Source of the DNA: an uncultured Burkholderiaceae bacterium
Lineage (GTDB): Bacteria; Pseudomonadota; Gammaproteobacteria; Burkholderiales; Burkholderiaceae_C
Assembly: GCA_938022295.1 (NCBI GenBank)
Contig: CALIDR010000145.1
Span: forward strand, 1 to 10,350
Length of the DNA: 10,350 bases
Direction: 5' to 3'
Shown: piece by piece, positions 1-8,452 of the stretch
How the letters are laid out: each line of letters starts with the position of its first letter
Numbering within the stretch: position 1 is the first letter of the stretch
Made by a program: the position numbers and the translations under genes
Notes under the pieces: model-generated
Seen by the model: the letters and a program-made list of their open reading frames with translations, nothing else
What the model was told of the DNA's origin: nothing
Database searches by the model: none

Positions 1-1484
1 CGCGGCGCTCCGCGCGGCTGCGGCGGCGCCCAGGCCGGCGGTCGGGGCACGCCGGCGGCGCAGTCGCCGCCCGGTGACGTCATGGCGGCGGCCGCGTCGA
101 CGGCGTCGACGAAGCGGAACACGGCGTCGCGCACGCACGCCAGCCCGAGCACGCCGTGCCCGGCGTGGTCGACGACCCAGTGCCGCGCCAGCGGCCCGAG
201 TGCGGCGCGCACGCGTTCGCCGTGGCGCGGCGGCGTCACCGGGTCGAGCCCACCCGACAGCAGCAGCACCGGCACCGGGCTCGGCGGCACGCGGTAGAAC
301 GTCGGCTCGACGTCGCCGCGCGGCCACCGTTCGCACACCCGGCGGTAGACGTCGCCGATCGCGTCGCCGAAGTCGGCGCCCGGCGCGTCCCCACCCGCAT
401 CGGCCAGGCGCGGGAAATCCTCGCTGCAGATCACCGCGAAATGCAGCCCGAGCGCGATCGACGGCGCCGCCGCGCCACCGCCGAGCGCCGAGCCGAGGCC
501 GAGCAGCGGCACCCAGCGGCCGTCGGCCGCCTCGCCGATCGCCCACGGCAGCGCCGAGGCGAGCAGCGGCACGTACAGCGCCTGGCGCACGAGGCCGAGC
601 ACGCCGGTGCGCGTGAGCGTCAGCGTCTCGTCGCGCCCGCCGAGCGGGTCGGGGCGCACGACGTCGACCGGCAGCCGCTCGAGCAGCGCGCGCCACTGGC
701 GCTCGAGGTCGGGGTGGCGGCGCTGGCAGGTGGCGTCGAACGCGCACCAGCGCAGCAGCGCGTCGAGGGCGGCCTGGGCGTCGGCCGAGAACGAACGCGG
801 CAGCGCCATGTCCGGCGGCGCGACGCCGTCGCGCACGGCGCGGCGCACGCTCGCCGGGTGGCGGCGCAGCACTTCGAGCGCGAGCCGGGTGCCGTACGAG
901 ACGCCGACGAGGTTGACCTGCGCCGCGCCGAGCGCACGGCGCACGGCGACGACGTCGTCGGCGGCGATCGTCGTCGTGAAGTGGCGCAGGTCGTCGCGGC
1001 CGCGCAGCGGCGCGCGGGTGGCGAGCGCGTCGGCGCAGGCCAGCACGCGCGCGACCTGGGTGTCGGGGTCGGCGAGGTCGACCGTCGGGTCGTCGTCGCA
1101 GGTCAGCGCCGCGCTGCGGCCGCTGCCGCGCACGTCGACGAGCACGATGTCGCGCCGATGCCCGAAGCGCCCGAGCAGCCGCGCGACGTGGCCGGCCAGA
1201 TCGATCGCGCCCTGGCCGGGGCCGCCGGCGAGGAACAGCACCGGGTCGGGGCGCTTGGCGCGGGCGAGCGCCGGCAGCACCGCCACCTGCACCTCGATCG
1301 TCGGCCCCCCGGGCGCCGCCGGGTCGAGCGGGCGCGCCAGGTGGCCGCAGCGCGCCTCGCTGGCCACGCCCGGCAGCCGGCACGGCTCGAGGCGCAGCGC
1401 CGGCGGCTCGGCCGCCGAAGCGGCGCCGGCCAGCAGGCCGAGGACCGCCAGCGCCCGCGTCGCGACGGCGCGCGCGCGTGTCAC
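1..1484 (-). CDS. Secreted alpha/beta hydrolase, TAP-like (tripeptidyl/prolyl aminopeptidase type), 3' end outside window
   Basis: This is an exported serine hydrolase of the alpha/beta fold, probably releasing N-terminal residues from peptides or cleaving small esters in the envelope; the substrate cannot be read from sequence. Visible are a Sec-type signal peptide (residues 1 to about 24, with an ASA-A cleavage context), the oxyanion-hole motif GGPGQG (87-92), the nucleophile elbow GVSYG with Ser196, an acid candidate in GGLDP (Asp414) and the catalytic His443 in AGHG. Cysteines at 35 and 46 and in the C-terminal part suit disulfides in the periplasm. About 494 residues are visible with no stop before the edge. 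The tail has the CxxxxPRPP look of family C-termini, so only a few residues should be missing. The GTG start (1484-1482) overlaps the TGA of the upstream glutaredoxin-like gene in a GTGA, which implies translational coupling. Fold and class are secure; the peptidase role is inferred from the family. Confidence 0.88.
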   Translation of the reverse strand, partial: MTRARAVATRALAVLGLLAGAASAAEPPALRLEPCRLPGVASEARCGHLARPLDPAAPGGPTIEVQVAVLPALARAKRPDPVLFLAGGPGQGAIDLAGHVARLLGRFGHRRDIVLVDVRGSGRSAALTCDDDPTVDLADPDTQVARVLACADALATRAPLRGRDDLRHFTTTIAADDVVAVRRALGAAQVNLVGVSYGTRLALEVLRRHPASVRRAVRDGVAPPDMALPRSFSADAQAALDALLRWCAFDATCQRRHPDLERQWRALLERLPVDVVRPDPLGGRDETLTLTRTGVLGLVRQALYVPLLASALPWAIGEAADGRWVPLLGLGSALGGGAAAPSIALGLHFAVICSEDFPRLADAGGDAPGADFGDAIGDVYRRVCERWPRGDVEPTFYRVPPSPVPVLLLSGGLDPVTPPRHGERVRAALGPLARHWVVDHAGHGVLGLACVRDAVFRFVDAVDAAAAMTSPGGDCAAGVPRPPAWAPPQPRGAP

Positions 1485-1846
1485 GCCAGCAGGCGCTGCA
1501 GCTCGCCGCTGGCGATCAGGCGCGCGACGTCGTCGGCGCCGCCCACCAGCGTGCCCCTGACGAAGACCATCGGGAACGTCGGCCATCCGGTCCACATCTT
1601 CAGCGCATTGCGCCGCCGCCAGTCGCCGAAGTAGCTGCCGTAATCGAGGTCGTGGTGCGCCACGCCGGCCGCGTCGAGCGCGCGGCGCGCCTTCTTGACG
1701 AACGGGTTGCCGCGCATGCCGACGACGACCACCGGGTGCGCGGCCACCGCCGCCTGCACCTCGCGCACGAGGTCGGCGTGCAGGTTCGCGACCTTGGCGC
1801 GGATCGCCGGGTGCAGTCGGTCTTCGTCGAGGATGGCGCGCGGCAT
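1481..1846 (-). CDS. Glutaredoxin-fold protein lacking all cysteines
   Basis: The 121-residue product looks like a monothiol glutaredoxin domain: a hydrophobic strand VVVVG (39-43), a helix beginning KKARRALDAAGV, the WPTFP segment (88-92) that carries the cis-proline before a strand, then VGGADD (101-106) and a SGELQRLL tail typical of Grx4-type proteins. The redox site is gone. Where CGFS or CPYC should stand the sequence reads GNPFVKK (46-52), and there is no cysteine anywhere in the protein. It therefore cannot act as a thiol oxidoreductase or hold an iron-sulfur cluster through its own Cys; a binding or regulatory role is a guess. The start is the ATG at 1846, chosen because the reading frame upstream of it is arginine-rich and lacks family features; no clear ribosome site is seen. 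It lies first in a pair with the alpha/beta hydrolase and diverges from the dsrE-like gene. Confidence 0.82.
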   Translation of the reverse strand: MPRAILDEDRLHPAIRAKVANLHADLVREVQAAVAAHPVVVVGMRGNPFVKKARRALDAAGVAHHDLDYGSYFGDWRRRNALKMWTGWPTFPMVFVRGTLVGGADDVARLIASGELQRLLA

Positions 1847-1950
1847 CGGGGGGTGTCCGGACGGGTGAAGGCGGGCAAAACCCGGCTGTCCCGCCGGGTC
1901 GTCGCGGTCTATCTTCGCATCCCGGCGCCGGTGCGCCCGAGGAGAACGCC
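1847..1950. promoter_or_regulatory. Divergent intergenic region with candidate operator and weak promoter
   Basis: These 104 bases separate the minus-strand glutaredoxin-like gene from the plus-strand dsrE-like gene and should hold promoters for both. On the plus strand a weak -10-like TATCTT (1910-1915) lies 18 bases after a poor -35-like CTGTCC (1886-1891). An inverted repeat ACCCGG-N8-CCGGGT (1880-1885 and 1894-1899) overlaps the presumed -35 and could be an operator or a simple hairpin. No convincing promoter was seen for the minus strand. All of this is pattern reading and is weak. Confidence 0.3.
1940..1945 (+). promoter_or_regulatory. Shine-Dalgarno site of the dsrE-like gene
   Basis: AGGAGA stands 5 bases before the ATG at 1951. 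It is one of only two strong ribosome sites in the window and fixes the start of the DsrE-like protein, placing the signal peptide at the N-terminus. Confidence 0.8.
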
Positions 1951-2460
1951 ATGACCGCCCGTCCGCCGTCGTGCCTGCCCCGGCTGCTGCTGGCCTGGTG
2001 CGCCGCCGTGCTGCTCGCAACCGGGCTCGGCGCCGCGCCGCCGGCGCGCGCGGCCGAGGTCAAGGTCGTCTACCACGCCGACTTCGCCGACCCGCGCCGC
2101 TTCAGCGCGATGCTCACCAGCATCAACAACATGATGGTCACGTACGAGAACGACCTCGTCGACGCCGACGTGCGCATCGTGTTCGTCGCCCACGGCATCC
2201 GCTTCCTGACCGACGACGCCCTCACCGGCACGCCGTTCGCGCGCGACGCCGCGCTCGCCGAACGCGCCGCCGAACTGAAGGGCCGGCTGCTCAGCCTGGC
2301 CAGCGTGCGCAAGGTGCAGCTCGAGCTGTGCGACATCACGCGCAGCGAGATCCGGCTCGCCGAGGACAAGCTCTACCCCGGCGTCAAGCTCGTGCGCTCG
2401 GGCGTCGTGCGCATCGCCGAGCTGCAGCGCCAGGGCTACGCGTACCTGAAGATCGAGTGA
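1951..2460 (+). CDS. Exported DsrE/DsrF-like family protein
   Basis: The 169-residue protein has a cleavable signal peptide (residues 1-34, hydrophobic core LLLAWCAAVLLATGLGA, cleavage context ARA-A), so the mature protein acts in the periplasm. The mature part matches the DsrE/F-like fold: a first strand VKVVYHADF, a helix with SINNMM, a strand VRIVFVAHGIRF, a helix, then the region around Cys127 (QLELCDITRSE) and the ending SGVVRIAELQRQGYAYLKI, which is characteristic of the small single-domain DsrE group (COG1416 type). Cytoplasmic relatives pass sulfur through a conserved Cys in TusD/DsrE-type relays. Whether Cys127 is that residue, and what an exported version does, is unknown. AGGAGA at 1940-1945 supports the start. 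Its TGA overlaps by one base the ATG of the deaminase-like gene (TGATG), so the two are very probably co-translated. Confidence 0.87.
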   Translation: MTARPPSCLPRLLLAWCAAVLLATGLGAAPPARAAEVKVVYHADFADPRRFSAMLTSINNMMVTYENDLVDADVRIVFVAHGIRFLTDDALTGTPFARDAALAERAAELKGRLLSLASVRKVQLELCDITRSEIRLAEDKLYPGVKLVRSGVVRIAELQRQGYAYLKIE

Positions 2461-2873
2461 TGCGCCCGGCGAGTGCCGGCCCGAGCCGGCGGCGCTTCGG
2501 CGCTGCCGCACTGTCGCTGTGCTGGCCGGGTTTCGCCGTTGCCGAGGTTTCGCCGGCGGTCTCGCTCGCGCAGGCGCTGCAGCGCGCCCGCGCGCTGCGC
2601 GACGAGGCCTCGAGCGCCGGCGACCAGCCGTTCGGCGCCGTCGTCTGGTGCGGCGGCCGCATCGTCGGCGAGGCACCGAGCCGCGTCGTCACCGCCGGCG
2701 ACCCGACCGCCCACGCCGAGATGGAAGCGATCCGCGACGCCGCCCGGCGCCTAGGCCGGCGCGACCTGTCGGACTGCGTGCTCGTCTCCACCTCGCGCCC
2801 GTGCCGCATGTGCGAAGCCGCCGCCGGGTGGGCGCGCATCGAGCGCCTGGTGCACGGCGACGTGCCGCCGTGA
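2460..2873 (+). CDS. Short zinc-dependent nucleoside/nucleobase deaminase-like protein with Tat-type leader
   Basis: The 137-residue product carries the cytidine/guanine deaminase zinc site: HAE (His85, with the proton-shuttle Glu87) and PCRMC (Cys115, Cys118), plus PFGAVV (57-62), which usually lines the substrate pocket. Members hydrolyse an amino group from a cytosine, adenine or guanine ring. Two things are odd. The N-terminus SRRRFGAAALSL (from residue 9) followed by a hydrophobic stretch and AVA-E (26-29) looks like a twin-arginine signal, implying export of a folded, zinc-loaded enzyme. Also, the chain stops about 20 residues after the second Cys, where typical family members continue through further helices. 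No frameshifted continuation was found downstream. The ATG at 2460 overlaps the stop of the dsrE-like gene by one base, so the start is set by coupling. Family membership is firm; activity and substrate are uncertain. Confidence 0.82.
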   Translation: MRPASAGPSRRRFGAAALSLCWPGFAVAEVSPAVSLAQALQRARALRDEASSAGDQPFGAVVWCGGRIVGEAPSRVVTAGDPTAHAEMEAIRDAARRLGRRDLSDCVLVSTSRPCRMCEAAAGWARIERLVHGDVPP

Positions 2874-2878
2874 CCCGC

Positions 2879-2901
2879 CGAAGCGGCCGGCGGGCGCTTC
2901 G
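2879..2901 (+). other. GC-rich hairpin after the deaminase gene
   Basis: CGAAGCG (2879-2885) and CGCTTCG (2895-2901) form a perfect 7-base stem with a 9-base loop, starting five bases after the deaminase stop codon. No T-tract follows, so it is not a classic intrinsic terminator. It could weaken readthrough into the acylase gene or protect the 3' end of the message. Confidence 0.35.
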
Positions 2902-2969
2902 CGTCCGGCGCGGGGGCGGCCGCCGCAGAATCGACCGCCGCCGCGCCGTGCCGGCGCGGCCGATCGACG

Positions 2970-2975
2970 AGGAGA
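2970..2975 (+). promoter_or_regulatory. Shine-Dalgarno site of the penicillin-acylase gene
   Basis: AGGAGA lies 7 bases before the first ATG (2983) and 10 before the second ATG (2986) of a tandem ATGATG. It supports a start in this pair; the first is preferred by spacing, and the choice changes the protein by one residue only. Confidence 0.7.
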
Positions 2976-2982
2976 TGGCCTG

Positions 2983-5397
2983 ATGATGCGCTGGATCGTG
3001 CGTGGCTTGCTGGCCCTGGTCGTCCTCGCCGCCGCGGCGGCGGGCTGGGTCGTGTCGGGTCAGGCGCGCGGCCCGAACGTCGGCGGCACGCTGCCGATGC
3101 GCGGCCTGTCCGAAGCCGTGCGGGTTCTGCGCGACGGCAACGGAGTGCCCTATCTGTTCGCGAACAACACGCCCGACCTGATCCGCGCCCAGGGTTTCGT
3201 CACCGCACAGTCGCGGCTGTTCCAGATGGAGGCCTACCGCGCGATCGTGCTCGGCCAGCTCGCCGAAGTGATCGGCGACAAGGGCCTGGCGAGCGACCGC
3301 GACATCCGCCGCCTCGGCCTGCGTCGCAACGCAGAGCGGCACGCCAGGCTGCTGTCGCCGGCGGCGCGCGACTTCCTCACCTGGTACGCCGAGGGCATGA
3401 ACGCCTACATCTCGGACCACGCCGGCGACCACCCGGTCGAGCTGCGCGTCGCGGGCTTTCGCACCCGCCCCTGGACGCTCGAGGACATGGTCACGGTGCT
3501 GCACTACGTCAACCTGAGCCAGGCCGCGAACCACAAGACCGAGCTCGTGATGCAGCAGCTGATCGACACGCTCGGCGCCGAGCGTGCCGCCGAGCTCTTT
3601 CCGCTCAACCACAACCCCGACCGCACGCAGCCGCTGCCGCACCTCGCGCAGCGCCGCGACGCGACCTGGCTCGGCGTCGACGCCGTGCGCGCACTGGCCG
3701 CGGCGCCATCGTCGGTCACCGCGGCGGCGCCGATCGAGGTCGGCAGCAACAACTGGGCGATCGCACCGGCGCGCGCGGCCAGCGGCGCCGCCGTCGTCGT
3801 CAACGACCCGCACCTCGACGCGCGCGTGCTGCCCGGGGTGTGGATGCCGATCGGCCTGTTCAGCCCCGAGGTGGCCGCCGTCGGCGCCGCGCTGCCGGCC
3901 ACGCCCGGCCTCGTCGTCGGCCGCAACGCGCAGGTGGCGTTCGGCGTCACGAACGCGTACGGCGACAGCCAGGACCTGTTCGTCGAGCAGGTCGCCCCCG
4001 GCCGCCCCGACCACTACGTCGACGGCGACACGGTGCGCCCGTTCGAAGTGGTCGAGGAGGTCATCCGCGTCAAGGACGCGCAGGCCAGCGGCGGCTTCCG
4101 CGAAGAGAGGTTCACCGTGCGGCGCACCGTGCGCGGCCCGATCGTGTCCGACGAGCCGCTCGGCCCCCAGCGCGACCGCCTGCTCGCGCTGCGCATGGCC
4201 AGTGCCGAGGTCGACGGGCGCGAGATCGGCCTGGACCGCCTGCTCGTCGCCCGCGACGCCGCCGAGGTCGACCGCGCAGTGCAGCAGATGGAGGCGTATT
4301 ACTTCAACTACGTGTTCGCCGACAAGGCCGGCACGATCGGCCACCGGGCCACCGGCCGCGTGCCGATCCGCCGCAGCGGCCACGGCATCCACCCGAAGCC
4401 GGTCAACGGCGACGACGACTGGATCGGCGTGATCCCGCCCGACCGCATGCCCGGGCAGCTGGCGCCCGCGCGCGGCTGGGTGGCCACCGCCAACCACGAC
4501 ACCCGCCCGGACGGCTACGAATACGACTACTCGTCGTTCTTCTCGCCGAGCTACCGCTACGAGCGCATCGCCCAGGTGCTCGACGCCGGCCGCGCGATGA
4601 CCACGGCCGACCAGCGACGCCTGATGACGGACCCGCTGAACCTCCAGGCGCCGCGGCTGCTGCCGGCCATCGTCGCCGCGCTGAAGGCCGTGCCCGAACA
4701 CGCCGACCTGCTCGCGATCCTCGAAGCCTGGGACGGCCGCGACCGCGCCGACCAGCCGGCGCCGCTGATCTACCACCGGCTGTACGAACAGATCGCGTGG
4801 GAGACCTTCGTCGACGACCTCGGCGAGCCGCTCGCGCTCGCGTACCTGAAGAACTGGTACCTGTGGCAGGGCCGCTTCGACGCCCTGGTGACGACACCCG
4901 ATTCACCCTGGTTCGACGACCGCCGCACGCCGGCTGTCGAGACGCTGCCCGACCTCGTGCGCCGCGCGGCGCCCGCCGTGCGCGACGCTCTGGTGGCGCG
5001 CCACGGTGCCGATCCCAGGGCCTGGCGCTGGGGTGCCGAGCACCGCCTGCAGTTCGACAGCCCGCTGCGCCGCACCGGCTTCGGCCGCGACTGGCTCGGC
5101 CGCGCGCCGGCGCCGATCGACGGCTCCGGCGACACCGTGATGCGCGCGCGCACGGCGTTCAAGGGCGACAACGCGGTCGAGTTCTTCGGCTCGCTGCGTT
5201 TCGTCGCCGACCTCGCCGACGACGAGAAGGTGATGGCCGCCGTCACCGGCGGCGTCGTCGAGCGCCAGTTCCACCCCCACCAGAAGAATCAGATCGAACC
5301 CTGGTTCGCCGGCGAACTGCTGCCGTGGTGGTTCGACCGCCAGGCCATCGAACGCGAGGCCCGGGCGCGCCAGACGCTGGTGCCGGCGGCGCGATAG
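2983..5397 (+). CDS. Penicillin acylase family protein (Ntn hydrolase; penicillin / N-acyl-homoserine lactone acylase type)
   Basis: The 804-residue precursor is expected to cleave itself into an alpha and a beta chain and then hydrolyse an amide bond, such as a penicillin, an N-acyl-homoserine lactone or another N-acyl compound. An N-terminal hydrophobic segment (about residues 6-24) is a signal peptide or signal anchor, so it works in the periplasm. The autoprocessing site is the Gly254-Ser255 junction in VGSNNWAI; Ser255 would become the N-terminal nucleophile of the beta chain. Downstream are NDPHL, the oxyanion Asn504 in TANHD, and an Arg528 in YRYERI, in the order and spacing known from penicillin G acylase. 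The alpha part shows the RDGNGVPYLFANN and AQGFVTAQSRLFQME blocks of the family. Length is normal. It follows the deaminase gene by 109 bases and may share its transcript. Family and catalytic residue are clear; the substrate is not. Confidence 0.93.
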   Translation: MMRWIVRGLLALVVLAAAAAGWVVSGQARGPNVGGTLPMRGLSEAVRVLRDGNGVPYLFANNTPDLIRAQGFVTAQSRLFQMEAYRAIVLGQLAEVIGDKGLASDRDIRRLGLRRNAERHARLLSPAARDFLTWYAEGMNAYISDHAGDHPVELRVAGFRTRPWTLEDMVTVLHYVNLSQAANHKTELVMQQLIDTLGAERAAELFPLNHNPDRTQPLPHLAQRRDATWLGVDAVRALAAAPSSVTAAAPIEVGSNNWAIAPARAASGAAVVVNDPHLDARVLPGVWMPIGLFSPEVAAVGAALPATPGLVVGRNAQVAFGVTNAYGDSQDLFVEQVAPGRPDHYVDGDTVRPFEVVEEVIRVKDAQASGGFREERFTVRRTVRGPIVSDEPLGPQRDRLLALRMASAEVDGREIGLDRLLVARDAAEVDRAVQQMEAYYFNYVFADKAGTIGHRATGRVPIRRSGHGIHPKPVNGDDDWIGVIPPDRMPGQLAPARGWVATANHDTRPDGYEYDYSSFFSPSYRYERIAQVLDAGRAMTTADQRRLMTDPLNLQAPRLLPAIVAALKAVPEHADLLAILEAWDGRDRADQPAPLIYHRLYEQIAWETFVDDLGEPLALAYLKNWYLWQGRFDALVTTPDSPWFDDRRTPAVETLPDLVRRAAPAVRDALVARHGADPRAWRWGAEHRLQFDSPLRRTGFGRDWLGRAPAPIDGSGDTVMRARTAFKGDNAVEFFGSLRFVADLADDEKVMAAVTGGVVERQFHPHQKNQIEPWFAGELLPWWFDRQAIEREARARQTLVPAAR

Positions 5398-5430
5398 CCA
5401 TGCCGGCAGGGCGACCAGCGCTGCACCGGC

Positions 5431-5444
5431 TTGAGTCCCGTCAA
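5431..5444 (+). promoter_or_regulatory. Candidate FNR/Dnr-type operator upstream of glgX
   Basis: TTGAGTCCCGTCAA has the TTGA-N6-TCAA half-site arrangement bound by CRP/FNR-family regulators (FNR, Anr, Dnr, NnrR). It extends by one pair to CTTGA...TCAAG (5430-5445). It is centred 40 bases before the preferred glgX start, in non-coding DNA between the acylase stop and glgX. Chance matches are unlikely in such GC-rich sequence, but no convincing -10 box or ribosome site follows, so the assignment is tentative. Confidence 0.35.
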
Positions 5445-5477
5445 GGTGCGCCCATCGGCGCGCGGCATGCTCCGGCC

Positions 5478-7565
<2,088 letters not shown>

Positions 7566-7614
7566 GGGCGCTTCGTGCCCGACCTGGCGACGCTGCCAGC
7601 CGCTACATGGCCTG

Positions 7615-8316
7615 ATGGCGCCGGCGATGCCCGATGACCGCCTCGCCGCGGCGGCGATGAACGGCACCACCCACTGGGCAAGCCAGCTCGCCGACCGGCG
7701 CGGCCGCGAAGTCGTGTTCCTGTCGCACTGCCTGCTCAACGAGAACACGCGCTACCTCGGCGGCGCCTGCGAGCGCGGCGCCTCGCTGCCGATCGTGCGC
7801 CTGTGTCTCGAACGTGGATACGGCATGGTGCAGATGCCGTGTCCCGAGCAGCACGCCTGGGGCGGCGTGCTCAAGCGACGCCTGCTGCGCTTCTTCGGCT
7901 CGAAGGCGACGCCGCTCGGCCGTGTGCGACCTGCGGCGCTGCCGGTACTCGTGTGGTACACGCGTCGGGTCTGCCGCCGCCTTGCCAGGGACGTTGCCGC
8001 GCAGATGCTCGACGACGAATCCAGCGGGTTCGATGTCGTCGGCGTCGTCGGGGTCGACGGCTCGCCTTCGTGCGGCGCCACCCGCACGATCGACGTCCGC
8101 CGCGCCCTCGACCTCGTCGCCGAACTGCAGCCCACGGCGACCGCGGACGACATGAACCGGATCGTCCTGCGGTCGATCACGGCAGGCCGGGGGATCTTCG
8201 TCGAGGAACTGCAGGCGCAACTGCGGCGCCTGCGCCTGGACATCCCCTTCTTCGCCTTCGACCTGCCGTCGGAACTCGCCGGGCTGCCGCGCGCGCCGAG
8301 CCTGCGCGGCAGCTGA
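7615..8316 (+). CDS. TudS/DUF523-related putative desulfidase
   Basis: The product of up to 233 residues shows three cysteines in the motif order of the DUF523/TudS group: SHCLLNENTRYLGG (Cys39), MPCPEQHAWGG (Cys76, with Glu78) and DGSPSCG (Cys153). In the thiouracil desulfidase TudS three such cysteines hold a [4Fe-4S] cluster whose free iron takes sulfur from the thiolated base; the same ligation is inferred here. The LLNENTRYLGGA and AWGGVLK wording is closest to the subgroup I know as CD3072-type TudS-related proteins, whose substrate is unknown. No signal peptide or membrane segment is evident, so it is probably cytoplasmic. The start is uncertain: ATG at 7615, 7627 or 7657 are all in frame without a clear ribosome site, and the recognisable domain begins near residue 33. 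Codons such as TGT, CGT and GTT are somewhat more frequent than in glgX. It lies 49 bases after glgX on the same strand. Confidence 0.85.
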   Translation: MAPAMPDDRLAAAAMNGTTHWASQLADRRGREVVFLSHCLLNENTRYLGGACERGASLPIVRLCLERGYGMVQMPCPEQHAWGGVLKRRLLRFFGSKATPLGRVRPAALPVLVWYTRRVCRRLARDVAAQMLDDESSGFDVVGVVGVDGSPSCGATRTIDVRRALDLVAELQPTATADDMNRIVLRSITAGRGIFVEELQAQLRRLRLDIPFFAFDLPSELAGLPRAPSLRGS

Positions 8317-8363
8317 CCGCCGGCCGATGCGCCACTCCGCCTGGATCCGGCACTTGGGCGCGG

Positions 8364-8384
8364 GCTGCGGGGCCGAACCGCAGC
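8364..8384. repeat. Hairpin 1 of the convergent region
   Basis: GCTGCGG (8364-8370) and CCGCAGC (8378-8384) pair perfectly over 7 bases with a 7-base loop. Its last two bases are shared with the first two of the next hairpin, so the two stems would compete at the junction. Confidence 0.6.
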
Positions 8385-8402
8385 GATGGCAAGAGCCATC
8401 GC
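8383..8402. repeat. Hairpin 2 of the convergent region
   Basis: GCGATGGC (8383-8390) and GCCATCGC (8395-8402) form a perfect 8-base stem closed by the tetraloop AAGA. It contains the only stretch of this row with several A/T pairs, and no T-tract follows on either strand. Confidence 0.7.
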
Positions 8403-8412
8403 GAGGGCGAGC

Positions 8413-8449
8413 CCGGACGAGAACCGTCCGGTGGACGGTTCTCGCCTGG
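8413..8449. terminator. Hairpin 3: long near-perfect palindrome, likely bidirectional terminator or REP-like element
   Basis: CGAGAACCGTCC (8418-8429) and GGACGGTTCTCG (8433-8444) pair perfectly over 12 bases around a 3-base GGT centre. Four more pairs continue outward (8413-8416 with 8446-8449, one a G-T wobble) after a single A-C mismatch. This is the strongest secondary structure noticed in the window, and it stands between two converging genes. It lacks the T-tract of an intrinsic terminator, so termination is inferred from place and stability. A REP-type palindrome is the alternative. Confidence 0.55.
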
Positions 8450-8452
8450 CGA

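Noticed and set aside
156..1634. Long plus-strand open frames over the alpha/beta hydrolase
   Set aside because: The minus strand encodes a coherent hydrolase with signal peptide and catalytic triad. The plus-strand reading is low-complexity Arg/Ala/His sequence.
1847..2020. N-terminal extension of the glutaredoxin-like protein to an ATG at 2020
   Set aside because: The extra 58 residues are mostly Arg, Ala and Pro, have no family counterpart and would overlap the start of the divergent dsrE-like gene.
2874..2982. Possible frameshifted continuation of the short deaminase
   Set aside because: The other two frames downstream show only arginine-rich text with no resemblance to the missing deaminase C-terminus, so the short form is taken as real.
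2689..4776. Long minus-strand open frame antisense to the acylase (about 695 codons)
   Set aside because: No motif or start context was found, and the plus strand carries a clear Ntn hydrolase.
3840..5477. In-frame upstream extension of glgX through the acylase gene, which could suggest a giant fusion protein
   Set aside because: The extension is an out-of-frame, arginine-rich reading of the acylase gene. The acylase has its own full set of motifs and stop, and GlgX homology begins just after 5478.
7584..7599. CTGGC-N6-GCCAG inverted repeat between glgX and the desulfidase-like gene
   Set aside because: Only five pairs and no T-tract; such short stems are frequent in sequence of this composition, so no terminator is called.
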